From Anaspis maculata (Eukaryota; Arthropoda; Insecta; Coleoptera; Scraptiidae): a stretch of 64,000 nt of DNA. Shown here in pieces: positions 52,820-63,928 of this stretch. A program made the translations under genes and the position numbers. The stretch covers positions 37,595,745-37,659,744 of the forward strand of contig OX421962.1 in the NCBI GenBank assembly GCA_949128115.1. Reading direction: 5' to 3'. Under the pieces are notes generated by a model. That model was not told the origin of the DNA and searched no databases. It saw only the letters and a program-made list of their open reading frames with translations. How positions within the stretch are numbered: position 1 is the stretch's first letter; each line of letters begins with the position of its first letter.

Positions 52820-53365
52820 TAGGGCATATCCAATCCCGAAGATCCCGGGATTTTTTCTGCAGCGATCCCAGGATTGTCGGGATTTTTTAAATGATGCATC
52901 TTTTCACCTCAGTTGAATAAAAAATAGGGTCAATACACGAAACACAGATTATTAAAGTAGCACATCATAATTCCATATGGAAATGAAAATACCGGCCCAT
53001 GAAAACTAAAGAACATGTCCAAACTTATTAAATAAAACAAAACAATAATAAATTGAACAAAAACAGTTTCTTTTTTCCTCAGAAAGTAGTTTTTGCTTTC
53101 TCGAAGGAAGCACGCATTATTGCAATGCAACTGCGATGTTTTATTTATGCCAAATAAATACAATAAAATACTAATACTGGTGTCAAATGATGATGTACTT
53201 ACTTGATGAATGATCCGCGTTTCTTGCATTGACTCTGTTTTTTACTTAACTGAGGTGAAAAGCTGCATCATTTCATAAATCCCAAAAATTGCGAGATCCC
53301 GAGATTTGAAATTTTCAATCCAGAAATCCCGGGATTTTGATTATGTCTCGGGATTGGATGCCCTA
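52820..53365. mobile_element. 546-bp hAT-like non-autonomous element
   Basis: The left end TAGGGCATATCCAATCCCGA and right end TCGGGATTGGATGCCCTA are inverted with a two-base indel. Inner CCCGGGATTTTTT...and GCATC(T/A)TTTCACCTCAGTT / AACTGAGGTGAAAAGCTGCAT also pair. The flanking 8-mers CCTCAAAA and CTTCTAAA agree at 6 of 8, compatible with an old 8-bp duplication. No transposase; the minus frame 52930-53229 is in the AT-rich centre. Confidence 0.75.
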
Positions 53366-53499
53366 CTTCTAAATCGCCAGGAGGGCCAATTTTGCGCATT
53401 GGAAGATAGTACGAAGAGTTTGCCTTCGGCCTTTGCTGCCAAATGATCTGCTTCTTCATTGCTGTCAATATACTAACATGAGTAGGGATGCTAGAGTTT

Positions 53500-53700
53500 G
53501 TTTTTAGCGCATTTTCCATCTTGATGAAAATCGCTATTGCAACCGCTTTGTCCGTCCGTCCGTCCGTCCGTCCGTCCGTCCGTCCGTTCCTCGAACTCCT
53601 CCCAAACTAGACGCCCTAGCTTTCTAATTTCTTCGATGTTACATAGCTGCCACTCCCAAAGGAGGGCTAGTTTCTCCTTATGGGGGGATCTTTGGATAAT
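53500..53700 (+). repeat. Dispersed repeat E with (CCGT)n, copy 2
   Basis: Same order of words as 26095-26262 (TTTTTAGCGCATTTTCCATC, TTGATGAAAATCGCTATTGC, longer (CCGT)n at 53551-53587, CTCGAACTCCT, ACTAGACGCCCTA, TTACATAGCTGCCAC). It differs after AAAGG. Confidence 0.85.
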
Positions 53701-53789
53701 TTCTATTGGATTTATCAAATATGTCTTCCTTTATTTTTTGGACTAGGGGGTATACGTGATTTATGGACCGTTGGAAACTTGATGAGTTA

Positions 53790-54002
53790 TAGGCCATCCA
53801 CAATGATGTTAATTTTAACTTAATATTATCGGCAATGGCAATGTTAACATTTCAAACTAACGAGTTTCAATGGTAAATGCTTACCATTGCCACTAACATG
53901 ATTGTGAATGTCACCATTTGAAACTCATTGCTTTGAATGCTAACATTACCATTGCCATTAACATTAACTCACGTTAACATTAACATCATTGTGGATGGCC
54001 TA
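53790..54002. mobile_element. 213-bp MITE with TTA target duplication
   Basis: The tips TAGGCCATCCACAATGATGT and ACATCATTGTGGATGGCCTA are perfect inverted repeats of 20 bp, flanked by TTA (53787-53789, 54003-54005). The interior is built of AATGGCAATGTTAACA-like words in both orientations, giving further folding. The 3-bp duplication suggests a PIF/Harbinger-type mobiliser (inference). Confidence 0.9.
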
Positions 54003-54005
54003 TTA

Positions 54006-54423
54006 GAGCAGATTATTCACCTTTTTTCTGGGTGAAGCCTAATGAACAGAAAAGTTTGTAAAATTGCATTAAAATCGGCTGTGTAAATGTAATTGTGGTT
54101 TGGAGTCTGCATGAAGGCCTGGTTTCGATGATGATGTGACTAGGGCGGTGGCTAGTTTGTTTTAACTTTTTTTTAACCCGTTTTATTGCAGAGAAATCTG
54201 CTTTGATTAGCAGTGACTAATTTCTGCTTTGTTGTATTTTTGTGATCAAGTATTGTGCGAATTTCTTCCCAAGAGGGAGTTGAAGAGCTGTACCAAGAAG
54301 TTTTTGGAATTTTGATAGGGAGTTCTTGTTGAGTACGTCTGACCTCTCACATATGGCAGGTTTAGTGTTTGAAATCTTTGAGAGAAGGCTAAATTGTAAC
54401 AACAGCTTTCAGGGTTTGAGGAT
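54006..54423. other. No gene or repeat recognised
   Basis: Mixed sequence with a short minus frame (54217-54402) of no recognised family. Confidence 0.5.
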
Positions 54424-54660
54424 GTGTTAAATGGGGTGGTGTATGCATACCAAATTTCAATTCGATCGGATCAACGGTTTGGCAGTTATCGTAGAAAATT
54501 ACACACACAGACAGATAGACATCATTCTGGAAATGGTCTTAATCGTCTTGGGGGACCTCAAAATGGATACGTCCGTCGAAATCTCAAAACTTTTTTTCTG
54601 CACAATTACAATACTTTCCCTTCCATGTTGGTGGGGGGCCGTGAAAGTGAAACTTCAACA
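54424..54660 (+). repeat. Dispersed repeat module
   Basis: GTATGCATACCAAATTTCAATTCGATCGG, ATCAACGGTTTGGCAGTTATC, ACACACACAGACAGATAGAC, GGTCTTAATCGTCTTGGGGG, ACCTCAAAATGGATACGTCC and CTTTCCCTTCCATGTTGG follow the same order as 24290-24530 (inverted) and, in part, 2320-2460, 9230-9350, 21725-21800 and 60225-60370. Two overlapping frames (54424-54712) are repeat translations. Confidence 0.75.
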
Positions 54661-54707
54661 TGACTTGTCTCTAGCATTGCTTTTTATCCGAAAAGATCCT
54701 AGACTGA

Positions 54708-55603
54708 AATGACAATTTCTTCAGAAAACATTGCTCGACTGTGGAAATTTTTGTGTGCTCGATAGAGTAATTTTTTGACTACAAAGTGCCATCATCTTAG
54801 GTGATTCTATTATTGACCTTATGTATGATAAACAGGGTGACAATGGAAGGGGCACAAAAATGACCTGACTTCAGCAAGGTCCTGTTTTAGGAAAACCAGT
54901 CGCAGAATTTTCTAGGCAACATTTTTGGAAAGCGTACATCAATATCCCGAAACGGTTTTAGACTTTTGATCTTATATTGTTTTTTCAAAGAGTTATTGAT
55001 TTTTTTGTGATTTATGGACTGAGAATTAGGCTGTGAAGAAGCATCTATGATGGGAAAAATTGGTTACTAGCAATTGTAATGTAACGGCAACTTGTCACTG
55101 GCTATTTAACATGTAATGTAATGTCGCAGGATGCTTGATTTGTCATAGTTTTAAAAGAGGTGCAGATCCTCACCACTTATGAGGGTGAATGGGATCAAAT
55201 TGTTTCATGATATATTTGACAAAGCTATCGTGTACGTTCCTGTCCAATTTCAAGGGTTAGCAAGACCGCTGGCAGAGTCTGCACCAAAAACTTCAAAAAT
55301 CACAAAAGAAAATCAATAACTCTTCGAAAAAAAAACGATCAAAAGTCCAAAACCATTTCGGGATATTGGTGTATACGCTTTCCGAAAACGTCGCTTAGAA
55401 AACTCTGCGACTTGTTTTCTCAAAACGGGATTTTGCTGAAGTTAGGTCAGTGTTACGCTGTTTTCCACCCTGTATGTTGTACAGAGGGTCAACATTTGGG
55501 TGACCTTAGGTGCTACCTTGTAGTCAAAAGGATCACTTTATCGAACACCACAAAAGTTTCCAAAATCGGTTATTGTTTTCTCGAGAAATTGTCATTTTAA
55601 TCG
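54708..55603. mobile_element. 0.9-kb foldback element
   Basis: TGACAATTTCTTCAGAAAAC (54711) pairs with GTTTTCTCGAGAAATTGTCA (55577-55596). ACCTGACTTCAGCAA, AAAACCAGTCGCAGAATTTTCTA, ATCAATATCCCGAAA and AGAGTTATTGATTTTTTTGTGA on the left arm are all inverted on the right (55295-55450). Arms are about 310 bp with a ~275-bp centre. The exact tip and target duplication are not clear. Confidence 0.8.
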
Positions 55604-57502
55604 AGACCGAACTTCGGGGTGATCCCTAAACCATTTGGGTGTGTATACATCTTGCACCAAGCACCTTCAATTTTGCTTTCTTGCAAATTTGAAGCTACAG
55701 AGCTAAGCTGTGAATGCAAACGGCTCTCGTAGCAATACCAATACTCAATCCTGGCAGCAATTTACCGTTTCTGTGGGCGCTACTCTACTACTCGTCCAAC
55801 TTCTTCTTCGTCTTCTCGTGGTGGACAGGTGATTAGGCCGTCTTGGCACGTATTATAACCATCATCCGAGAGGATTGACTGAGAAGCCCTGATGCTCAAT
55901 TGGCCATATCTATGAGAGAAACAGCACCGGCACTATATACACTCGTATCGTATATATACCATACCGCAGGACGTCTGCTCCGCTTTTTCTGTTCGAACAC
56001 AGGATCCGCGAGGATCTCATGAATTCCTGATTGACAGTCCGGCAGTCCACTCTATACGGACCTGCTGCCCCATGAATTTTACATTGGACCAAAGCTCGAC
56101 CGCCAGGGATTGATGTCCCGGTCTGGGCCGTAAGTCTGGTGCTCCGCGCGCGGAGATCCAGACATTGAAATTTCGTGTGCGCTGCCCAACGGAAAACGAA
56201 AACGTATGTGAGTACGGCCGTGCAAAAAAGTTTACGTCAGACTTTGGTTGCCCCTCGTCCGTTTTAATTGGGGCGGATCGGCCTTAAATCTGATCCGGGC
56301 CGTGGAATATTTCTGCGGTTTCTATTCAATCCATACATTCGCTCTATATTCGTGCCAAGTTGGCCTCTGGGCTCTGGGCATGATGCGCCATCTACAATGG
56401 TCGCAGAACGTAACGCAAGGCACAAACCATCGAAAATTTTGCTTGTATAGACACTGCTGGTAGCTGGTCAACTCTTATTATAGTTCTTCCAGCGGAGCGT
56501 GAGTCGAGTGACCTGGACATCTAGTTTAGCATTGATGTGGAACTGGCTTGTCTGAAAGCTATTTCACTTGTCAAACTGACATCAAAACGTTGATGTGTTA
56601 AAAAGTTGACAGTTTCATGCGTAATAATGCGACTCGGGGGCCGCAGAAGCGCATTACCGTCGCGTCGTTTAGACACCAAAACCGCTCGGGCGTCCCGCTC
56701 GGATTTCACAGCATTTGGGGCTAACCTTGACGGCCAGTCAGAGACCAGACACAAACTCATTCTCGCGGGACAAGTGGCCAGTTGAAGGTGGTCACATTAA
56801 TTTCGGTCCAATACCCCACTTTGAAAGGCTGGGTTCTTCAATATCTGCATGGATTAATGAACTTTTTACGCGGAAGTCCTGCTGCACGTGCAGACCTTTT
56901 GTCCATAAATTGTCCTCCTTGTTTTCCAATAATTTTTCAGGACTTGGCGCGTTTGTTCGGCTGGAACAGGCCAAAGAGTTGATGCTTCCATTGTGACGTT
57001 TTTTCTGAATAACAGTTTATTTCTTGTGTTGTGCAGTCGTTAATTAGTTTTTTGAATAATAATGGACGAAAAAATAGTTCCGACTAAAATTTGATCAATA
57101 GTTGGTATATGTAACTTTAGTTATGATCCCTAATTTGCCTATATGGACTAAAATCTTGATTTTTGTATTTCATAATGAATAATTTCTGCATTGAAGGAAA
57201 AGTGATACATTTTCGGTCGATTCGTAGCTGATCGTTGATCCCTCTATCTGAGGAACCGCTCTCCGCAACATTTATATTTTGAAGAATTTTTGTAGTTACG
57301 AAACACTCAATCAAGACTGCAATTCATTTTGACGTGTTACGGAGTATACAAGCATTGACTCGATTTATGGCAAATATACATTCTACATTAATTAGCATTC
57401 ACACAATATAATGTCGCGGATTACTAATGAAAACTCCGAGGAAAACTCATTATTGACAACAAGAAACTATAATTCCAGAATTCGAGTAGGTAATTAGTAT
57501 AA
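55604..57502. other. No gene recognised; moderately GC-rich host-like DNA
   Basis: 55780-56790 is GC-richer than its surroundings. Frames on both strands (56248-56463, 56521-56760, 56715-56996, 56792-56974) have no domain. CCGCGCGCGGAGATCC (56145) and CTCGTCCAACTTCTTCTTCG (55791) show no recognisable role. No repeats shared with the rest of the window were noticed. Confidence 0.4.
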
Positions 57503-57504
57503 TA

Positions 57505-57721
57505 TATCCCATACACTTTCTATTTTCAGTAGAATGACTTTTTGTAGTAAAAATAAAGTGACAAGCTGGTGGGCTACGCTACGACTACGGCTGATGGCAC
57601 CTGCAAAGTATTGGAGCGAAACTATCAGCGGTCATCGGCCGTAGTCTCCCACCGCTCCAGCTTGTCATTTTATTTTTGCTTCAAAAAGTCATTCTACTGA
57701 AAATAGAAAGTGTATGGGATA
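57505..57721. mobile_element. 217-bp foldback MITE, family C, copy 2
   Basis: Nearly perfect palindrome: TATCCCATACACTTTCTATT and TTCAGTAGAATGACTTTTTG at the left, CAAAAAGTCATTCTACTGAA and AATAGAAAGTGTATGGGATA at the right, with TA on both sides. The inner core matches 24948-25161 (AAGCTGG...GGCTGAT...CTATCAGCGG...CTCCAGCTTGTCA). Its right-hand TA is also the left-hand TA of the next element. Confidence 0.9.
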
Positions 57722-57723
57722 TA

Positions 57724-59768
57724 AACTGCTTGACAATTGAACTGCAACACCTGAAAATTAGGTGCGTTTTCAAATTAAGATAGCTCGAAAAATATTTGAC
57801 GGATTTCAGAAATTCAGGCATGTGAGGAAAGGTCATTCCTTTGACTATCGAGTGCTGGTATTGATGATAAGTTTGATTGCACAATGTGTCATATACAGGG
57901 TGCCAACGGAGAGCGTGCAGATATGGGCAATCTTTCACCTTGTACAACTTTCGGAAAAAAAATCCGAGATTTCTTCTATCGCCTGGTTTTGAAAGGTTGC
58001 ATCATTATGCCGAAACATTTTTGGAATTTTGACCCTAACTTTTTTTTTCAAAAAATTGTGCTCAATTTTCTGAAATATGCACTTTCTGATTAGGAAAAAG
58101 AAATAGAGAAATTGTTTGTTTTCAAACGGCGTCCATATTGAATTTGCTTACGAAGATTTTTATTTGAGCCTCCACATCTCCTAAAAACTACCCCTTTTGG
58201 GACACCGTCTCACAACAAGATATGCAATGCTTCATTTGAAAGGCATAAGGTAATTAATTACTCGTCAATAATTGGACTGAAATAAGGATACTGCGATGAC
58301 CCCACACGTACAGCTCCCTAAAAATCACCCCTTGACTCCAAGGGACAGGGTTGGTATGATAAGACATGCAATATGTACATGAAAATTCCAAATCACGTCT
58401 TTTTCAACTGTTCCCCTAAAAAAGTGATGCTACACGATAACCCTCTGCGTAAGTCATCCCAACAGTAGCTACCCTCTTGGAAAAAGAACTACTCTTTAAA
58501 AAACCAGTACATACTTCCGCAATACCTCATTTGTTGGAATTTTTTCAAAATCTGTCGCAATAGTTTGCCGCTACGATGATTTCATTCACATATCTACCCG
58601 AAACTACCCCTTCAACTACCCCTCCAATATCGCATAGCCTTTACCTTGATGCGTGTAAGGTCATCGCGAAATCATTTTGAACTTATTCAATCGCACCTTC
58701 TCTGAGCTTCCAAATGAAGTATTGCATACCTTTTACTAAAGGGGCGATTTCTAGGGGTAGTTTCAGGAAAGGTTTTGTACTATCATCGTAGAAAACACCA
58801 TCATTTCAATGAAACGGTTAGAAGGCAAAAGTTCTTTCAATTCGTAAATAACGCATCAAGGTAGAGGCTATGCGATATTGGAGGGGTAGTTGAAGAGGTA
58901 GTTTCGGGTAGATATGTGAATGAAATCATCGTAGCGGCAAACTATTGCGACAGATTTTTAAAGAATCCTAACAAATGAGGTATTGCGGAAGTACTGGTTT
59001 TTTAAACGGTATTCTTTTTTCAAGAGGTTAGCTACTGTTGGGATGACCTACGTGAAGGGTCATCGTGTAGCGTCACTTTTTCAGTGAAACAGTTGAAAAA
59101 GACGTTTTTTGGAATTTTCATCTATTGCATGTCTTATCATACCAACCCTGTCCCTTGAAGTCAAGGGGTGGTTTTTAGGGAGCTGTACGTGTGGGGTCAT
59201 CCTAGTATACTTATTTCAATCCAATTGTTGATGAGTATTTTTCTTAGGCCTTTTAAATGAAGCATTGCATATCTTGTTGTGAGACGATGTCCCAAAAGAG
59301 GTAGTTTCTAGGGGATGTGGAGGCTCAAATGAAAATCTTCGTAAGTAAATTCAATATGGGCGCCGTTTGAAAACAAACAATGGCTCTATTTCTTTTTCTT
59401 AATCAGAAAGTGCATATTTCAGAAAATTGAGCACAATTTTTTGGAAAAAAAAGTTAGGGTCAAAATTTCAAAACCTTTTCGGCATAATGATTCAACCTTT
59501 CAAAAGCACGCGATAGAAAAAATCTCGGACTTTTTTTTCGAAAGTTGCACAAGGTGCAAGATTGCCCATATCTGCACGCTCTCCGTTGGCACCCTGTATA
59601 TGACAAACTGTGCAATAAAACTTATCATCAATACCAGCACTCGATAGTCAAAGAAATGATCTTTCCTCACATGCCCGAATTTCTGGAATCCGTCAGATAT
59701 TTTTTGAGTTATCTCAATTTGAAAACGCACCTAATTTTCAGGTGTTGCAGTTCAATTGTCAAGCAGTT
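57724..59768. mobile_element. 2045-bp near-perfect palindromic element
   Basis: The tips AACTGCTTGACAATTGAACT and AGTTCAATTGTCAAGCAGTT are exact inverted repeats, with TA at 57722-57723 and 59769-59770. The arms (57724-~58657 and ~58849-59768) pair along more than 900 bp with scattered mismatches; ACAGGGTGCCAACGGAGAGC, GGGACAGGGTTGGTATGATA and ATCGCATAGCC occur in both orientations. A ~190-bp spacer lies between, and it too contains a weak inverted pair (CTAAAGGGGCGATTTCTAGG). No coding capacity; the frames at 57681-58093 and 59441-59778 are mirror images. Confidence 0.92.
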
Positions 59769-59860
59769 TAGTTACTAATCATAAACACTCTGACTTGTTG
59801 AAGATTTTGTAACACCGGTCACCAAAATATTGTGGTTGATGTTGTTTTTTGTCTTACATA

Positions 59861-61071
59861 AACTGCTCAACATTATTTGAAATGTCGGTATCGTAGACAT
59901 TTGAAATTTTGCCATTTTTCAAAACGGTATAACTTCAGATTGTCTCAACCGATTCCAATTTGGTACTGTTGTTTAGACACATCCTCCAGCAATCTACTCC
60001 GGTTGGCCAGGTTTTTTGATTTAATTCAATTACATCCGTTACAGGGTGGAATGTAAAGCATTGCAAAATTGTGCTGTGAATTTTTTTTCAAATTCTAACG
60101 ATATAATCATGAAGCCTGATGTCTTATCTTGAAACGGTTTTTGAATTTTCCAGATCAGAAGTCAACAATGATGACATGATTTTTTTTTTCGTATAAGTTG
60201 CATTTTAGTCATTTCGGTTGGCAATAACCTCCGTTTTCTTCCCCCAATTCGCGTTCTCGAATGAAAAAAGTCGGTCTGTCTGCCTGTGTGTCTAACTCTG
60301 TGTAATTGTCCATGATAACTCTCAAACGGTACATCCAATTGAGCTGAAATTTGGTATGCAGCCATGGTTTAGGCGTCCAATGAACTAAGTGATTTTCATT
60401 GAAATCCGCCACTAGAGGGCGCACTTATTGCATCGTATCAATATCGGAATTTTTGACTTACGGACCTCAAATTGGATATGTAGATGTTTTGTTGGTTCAG
60501 AAAGACACCCTAAAATTTCAGTTTGAATATGTTTCAAAAGTATAATCTCAATTCTAAATTTTCAAAAATGTCGGAAAATGCAACTTTTACGAAAAAAATC
60601 ATATCATCATTGTTGGACTTCTGATCTGGAAAATTCAAACATTGTTTCGAGATAAGACATCAGGCTAATTGATCACATGGTGAAAATTTGAAAAAAAAAT
60701 TGTTCACAAAAACAGGGATGCATTTTTTTTTTAATAATCTTTACATTTAAAAATATCATGAATACAAAGAAAGAAAAAGAAAAGGATGCTAAAGGAAAGA
60801 AAAAATCTCGTCCAAATTATCCGTCAGCGGTGATGTGCCTAGGACGCTGATGGCGTATTGAATTAAGCACCATTTTGCAATGCTCTACATTCCACCCTGT
60901 AACGAATGTAACTGGAATGAAATGGAAATTCTCGCCAACTTAGTAGATTACTGAAAAATGTATCTAAACAACCGTGGAAATACAATCAGAATCGGTTGAG
61001 ACAGTGCAAAGTTATACCATTTTGAAAAAGGGCAAAATTTTCGATACCGACATTTCAAATGTTGAGCAGTT
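59861..61071. mobile_element. Family A TIR element, copy 3
   Basis: The tips AACTGCTCAACAT and ATGTTGAGCAGTT are flanked by TA (59859-59860, 61072-61073). The TIRs are about 340 bp: GAAATGTCGGTATCG, TGCCATTTTTCAAAACGGTA, GTTACAGGGTGGAATGTAAAG, ATCATGAAGCCTGATGTCTTA and GAAACGGTTTTTGAATTTTC are all inverted in the right arm. The right arm contains a ~130-bp insertion at about 60722. The interior (60205-60585) includes the dispersed module with GTCTGTCTGCCTGTGTGTC. No transposase. Confidence 0.9.
60722..60852. mobile_element. ~130-bp insertion headed by a T tract (possible SINE-like remnant)
   Basis: Absent from the other family A arms, where GGGGATCTATTGAACTAAGCAC is continuous. It begins CATTTTTTTTTTAATAATC and ends near CCTAGGACGCTGATGGCG. 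On the minus strand this is a short sequence with an A-rich 3' end, as expected for a small retroposon. GATG at both borders could be a remnant target duplication, but that is weak. Confidence 0.45.
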
Positions 61072-61117
61072 TAGATTATACCAAATATACCTACGAGTAC
61101 ATTACATGGAGTGTATA

Positions 61118-61835
61118 TCAATCAATCAATCAATACTCTTTATTCGTTCATATAATACTATAAAAGTGTTGAACCCGTCATTCATATGTACGATCGCGCG
61201 CAAAATAATCGGAGACAGTGTTTCGCGCGGAGTGTACTGATTTAATGAATTTTAGCCTTCTTGTCACTGTGACACCAAGCCAAAATTCAGTAAATCGGTA
61301 CACTCCACGCGAAACACTGTCTCCGTTTATTTTGCGTGCGATCGTATATAGATAATTTAGATAAGTGTATAAATAAAAATATATGTACAAAGTATGTATA
61401 AATAAAAGCAATAAATAAATAAATAAATAAATAAAAATGAATAAAAACATCGAACAAAACAAAACACTTTAAAAACGCACATCGTCATTCAGGAATTCTT
61501 CCACCGAATAGTAACCCTTGGCAATTAAAAAAGATTTCAGTTTTGGTCTTATTAATTCGAGGGGTAAACCTGTGATATATGTAGGAAAATGATTGTATAT
61601 CTTTAGTATATTATATGTACAGTTTTTTTGTAGATAAGTGAAGTTGATCTTTTCGCTTTTCAAGCTATTCTTATCCCTTGTATTGTAGTCGTGCTGGCGG
61701 ATGTTTTCTGCAAATAATGACGGGTTTTTTAGGATGAACATCACCACCTCGTACACATAGAGACCAAATACAGTGAGTATTCCCCTCCTGAAATATGGTC
61801 TACAACTTTCTCTGGGATGCAGTTTGAATAATATG
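61118..61835 (-). pseudogene. 3' end of a jockey/CR1-like non-LTR retrotransposon
   Basis: On the minus strand an open frame from about 61830 to TAA at 61469 reads LHPRESCRPYFRRGILTVFG, then LYVYEVVMFILKNP, HDYNTRDKNSL, KIYNHFPTYI, LKSFLIAKGYYSVEEFL. This is the characteristic C-terminal tail of these reverse transcriptases (S.R..F...IL.....Y..E, H.YNTR, K.YN.LP, LK.FL....YYSVEEFL). The 3' untranslated part runs through a (TTTA)n stretch to GAATAAAGAGTATTGATTGATTGATTGA-like text, i.e. AATAAA and a (TTGA)n tail ending at 61118. The 5' part is missing beyond 61835, where GGACTATA repeats begin. A MITE interrupts the 3' untranslated part. Confidence 0.85.
61191..61344. mobile_element. 154-bp hairpin MITE inside the non-LTR 3' end
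   Basis: The arms CGATCGCGCGCAAAATAATC, GGAGACAGTGTTTCGCG and the reverse CGCGAAACACTGTCTCCG, TTTATTTTGCGTGCGATCG pair for about 70 bp, with TA on both sides (61189-61190, 61345-61346). It must be younger than the non-LTR fragment. Confidence 0.9.
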
Positions 61836-62173
61836 GACTATACTGGACTATATGGACTATATATGGACTATGCTGAGAATAACCCGTGAAAGAACACCCA
61901 TTTTCAGCCTTATTCGATTAGGTGGCTAGGATTTGACTGTTAATTTTCACAAGTGGAGCATAATGTGATTTGGACACAATTTTATCCCATACATAATTCT
62001 AATCAGTTTTTTGAAGTAAAGAAGCTGTTTATTGTTGGTTTTCCCGTTTTATTTGACACTGATCAGTGATCACATTATTTTCTAAGTACAGAATTCTTTA
62101 CTTCTCACTCATTATTGTTCTTGTTTTCTAACTACGGGGTGTTCAGAAAACAGCATGTTCAGTACACCATATA
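61836..62173. other. No gene; short GGACTATA tandem repeat at the left
   Basis: 61833-61872 holds four to five copies of (A/T)TATGGACTATA-like text. The rest is unclassified AT-rich sequence. Confidence 0.6.
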
Positions 62174-62557
62174 CAAGGTTCCTTAAAGGTCCGGAGTAAG
62201 CCGTTTTTCCATGATATGTGTCATGATCTACTGGCAACCTCCTGACCCCTAGCCACCTTTAGTATTTCTATTTAAATGACATCCTATAGCTTGGATGGGT
62301 TCGTTGTAAAGCTTGTCAAAAACTGTATTCGGATCTACCATTGAAAATGGCTGGACGCTTTCCAACGAGCCCCACAAGCCATAGGGTGCGATAAAAAAAA
62401 ATACTAAGGGTGGCTGGGGGTTGAAGCTTCGACGGAAGATCATGACACGGATCATGGAAAAACGGCTTACCCTTTTTAGAAATCGACCTATTTGAGCGTT
62501 TAAAAAAAAAAAAGGTACAAAATTATGAATTTCATTCCGGACTTTTGAATAACCCTG
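62174..62557. mobile_element. 384-bp TIR MITE at a TA site
   Basis: The tips CAAGGTTCCTTAAAGGTCCGG and, from the right, CAGGGTTATTCAAAAGTCCGG are flanked by TA. The inner pair GTAAGCCGTTTTTCCATGAT / ATCATGGAAAAACGGCTTAC and the words CCCCTAGCCACC(T)TTAGTATT / AATACTAAGGGTGGCTGGGGG complete the fold. The minus frame 62249-62455 is loop and arm text. Confidence 0.85.
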
Positions 62558-62559
62558 TA

Positions 62560-63928
62560 TACTAGTTCCCTTACAAAGTTTTCCTTAAAAACGAAATTGA
62601 TATCGCCAAGGATAGTTGAGAAGCAAAGCATGAATGATTGAATCATTCAAAAACTTTAATGAGCTCACTTTATTTAATATAAAAATGAAACAAATTGAGG
62701 TCACAATTTCAAAACGCGCCTGCCTCTGCTCTGTGAAATAATTTTAGCGACATTATCAAGTTTTGGTCTGAAGGAGGTGATGCTAAATCCCATAGTTATC
62801 ATCGCATTTCGACATCATCAACAACAGCTCTCGAGAAAATAAGGGTGGATATGTTTTTCTGAATCATCCTGTAGGAGCTACAAAATTGTTGTAATGCTTC
62901 TGAATCTTAATCTTGACTTTATAAGGTGAAATATACATCCCATACATACGTTTGTGTGGAACGTTCTACATGATAGTCTGGGGGCATAGGGTCGAAAAAG
63001 GCTTGGCCGTGTGCAACTTCGTAAAGATACATAGAGATATGTCGTAATCGATTCCTGGGCGATCAAGGACCATGAAAAATTATGGTGGAATATTGACATC
63101 TGCTGCAGGCAAATATGGTGGAGGCGCTAAAATGGGCTTCATCTGGTAATAAGAAACTGGCTGTAGTTTGTTGGTTTTTCAACGGATTTCAACATCTGCA
63201 TGGAATGTGATTTTGTAGACAAAAAAAATCTCTTCTTATTTCATACCTAAATTTACAAACGTCATTTCGGGAAACTGTCAAAATTGTTTTTACAAGATAA
63301 TATGCTAAATTCCGACCTTTTTTAAAGGTTATCTGATATTTTTAAAACTTGGCACTCTCATAGATCTTGAGATGCCCTTTCCGAATTTCCACTTCTCCAC
63401 TTCGTATATTTGTCGTTTTGGCCGCCATATTGGAAAGATGGCGCCCAAAAAACAGTTTTTTGTCAATATCTTCATTTCAGTCAATGTGAGGTGGAAGCGT
63501 TTGCATGTATGCGAATGGAAGCTTATTCAATTCTCTACAACTTGACACCTTACTGGTGTACGCGCTACTTTCGGTTCTTGGGTTATGGCGAGGGTTATGG
63601 CTTCTAGAACTCTCTGAAGCATCAACTTTTGTCATCCAATCAGCATGTCAAGTTGATCTTAGATCCACGTGGTAGTCGAATTAATCATAAATAATGATAT
63701 GTTGTCAACCACAGGCCGCATTAATATCCAGAAAATCAATCATGGTAACGGTGCTATGCAACTACAGGGTGAACTCTTAAGGAAAAGTGACTTTGAAAAG
63801 GTATAGCTTGAGAACCGTAAGTCGCACATGAGTGACTCAGATGTCAAATTTTAGACACAACAAACACGCGAATATAAATAAATATTGCGCCTCTTAGGGC
63901 CATATAGCGGCACCTCGCAGTTTTATGA
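62560..63928. other. No gene or repeat recognised
   Basis: AT-rich sequence. A small palindromic GGCCGCCATATTGG...AAGATGGCGCCC lies at 63420-63449. A CTACAGGGTGAACTCTTAAGG stretch at 63762 resembles the CAGGGTG ends of several TIR elements here. Frames 62878-63099 and 63410-63607 have no domain. Confidence 0.45.

Noticed and set aside
53551..53587. (CCGT)n run as an isolated microsatellite
   Set aside because: The same run at 26157-26179 sits in the same flanking text, so it is part of dispersed repeat E.
57681..59778. Several open frames of 65-90 codons with matching peptides on both strands
   Set aside because: They are mirror copies created by the 2-kb palindrome.
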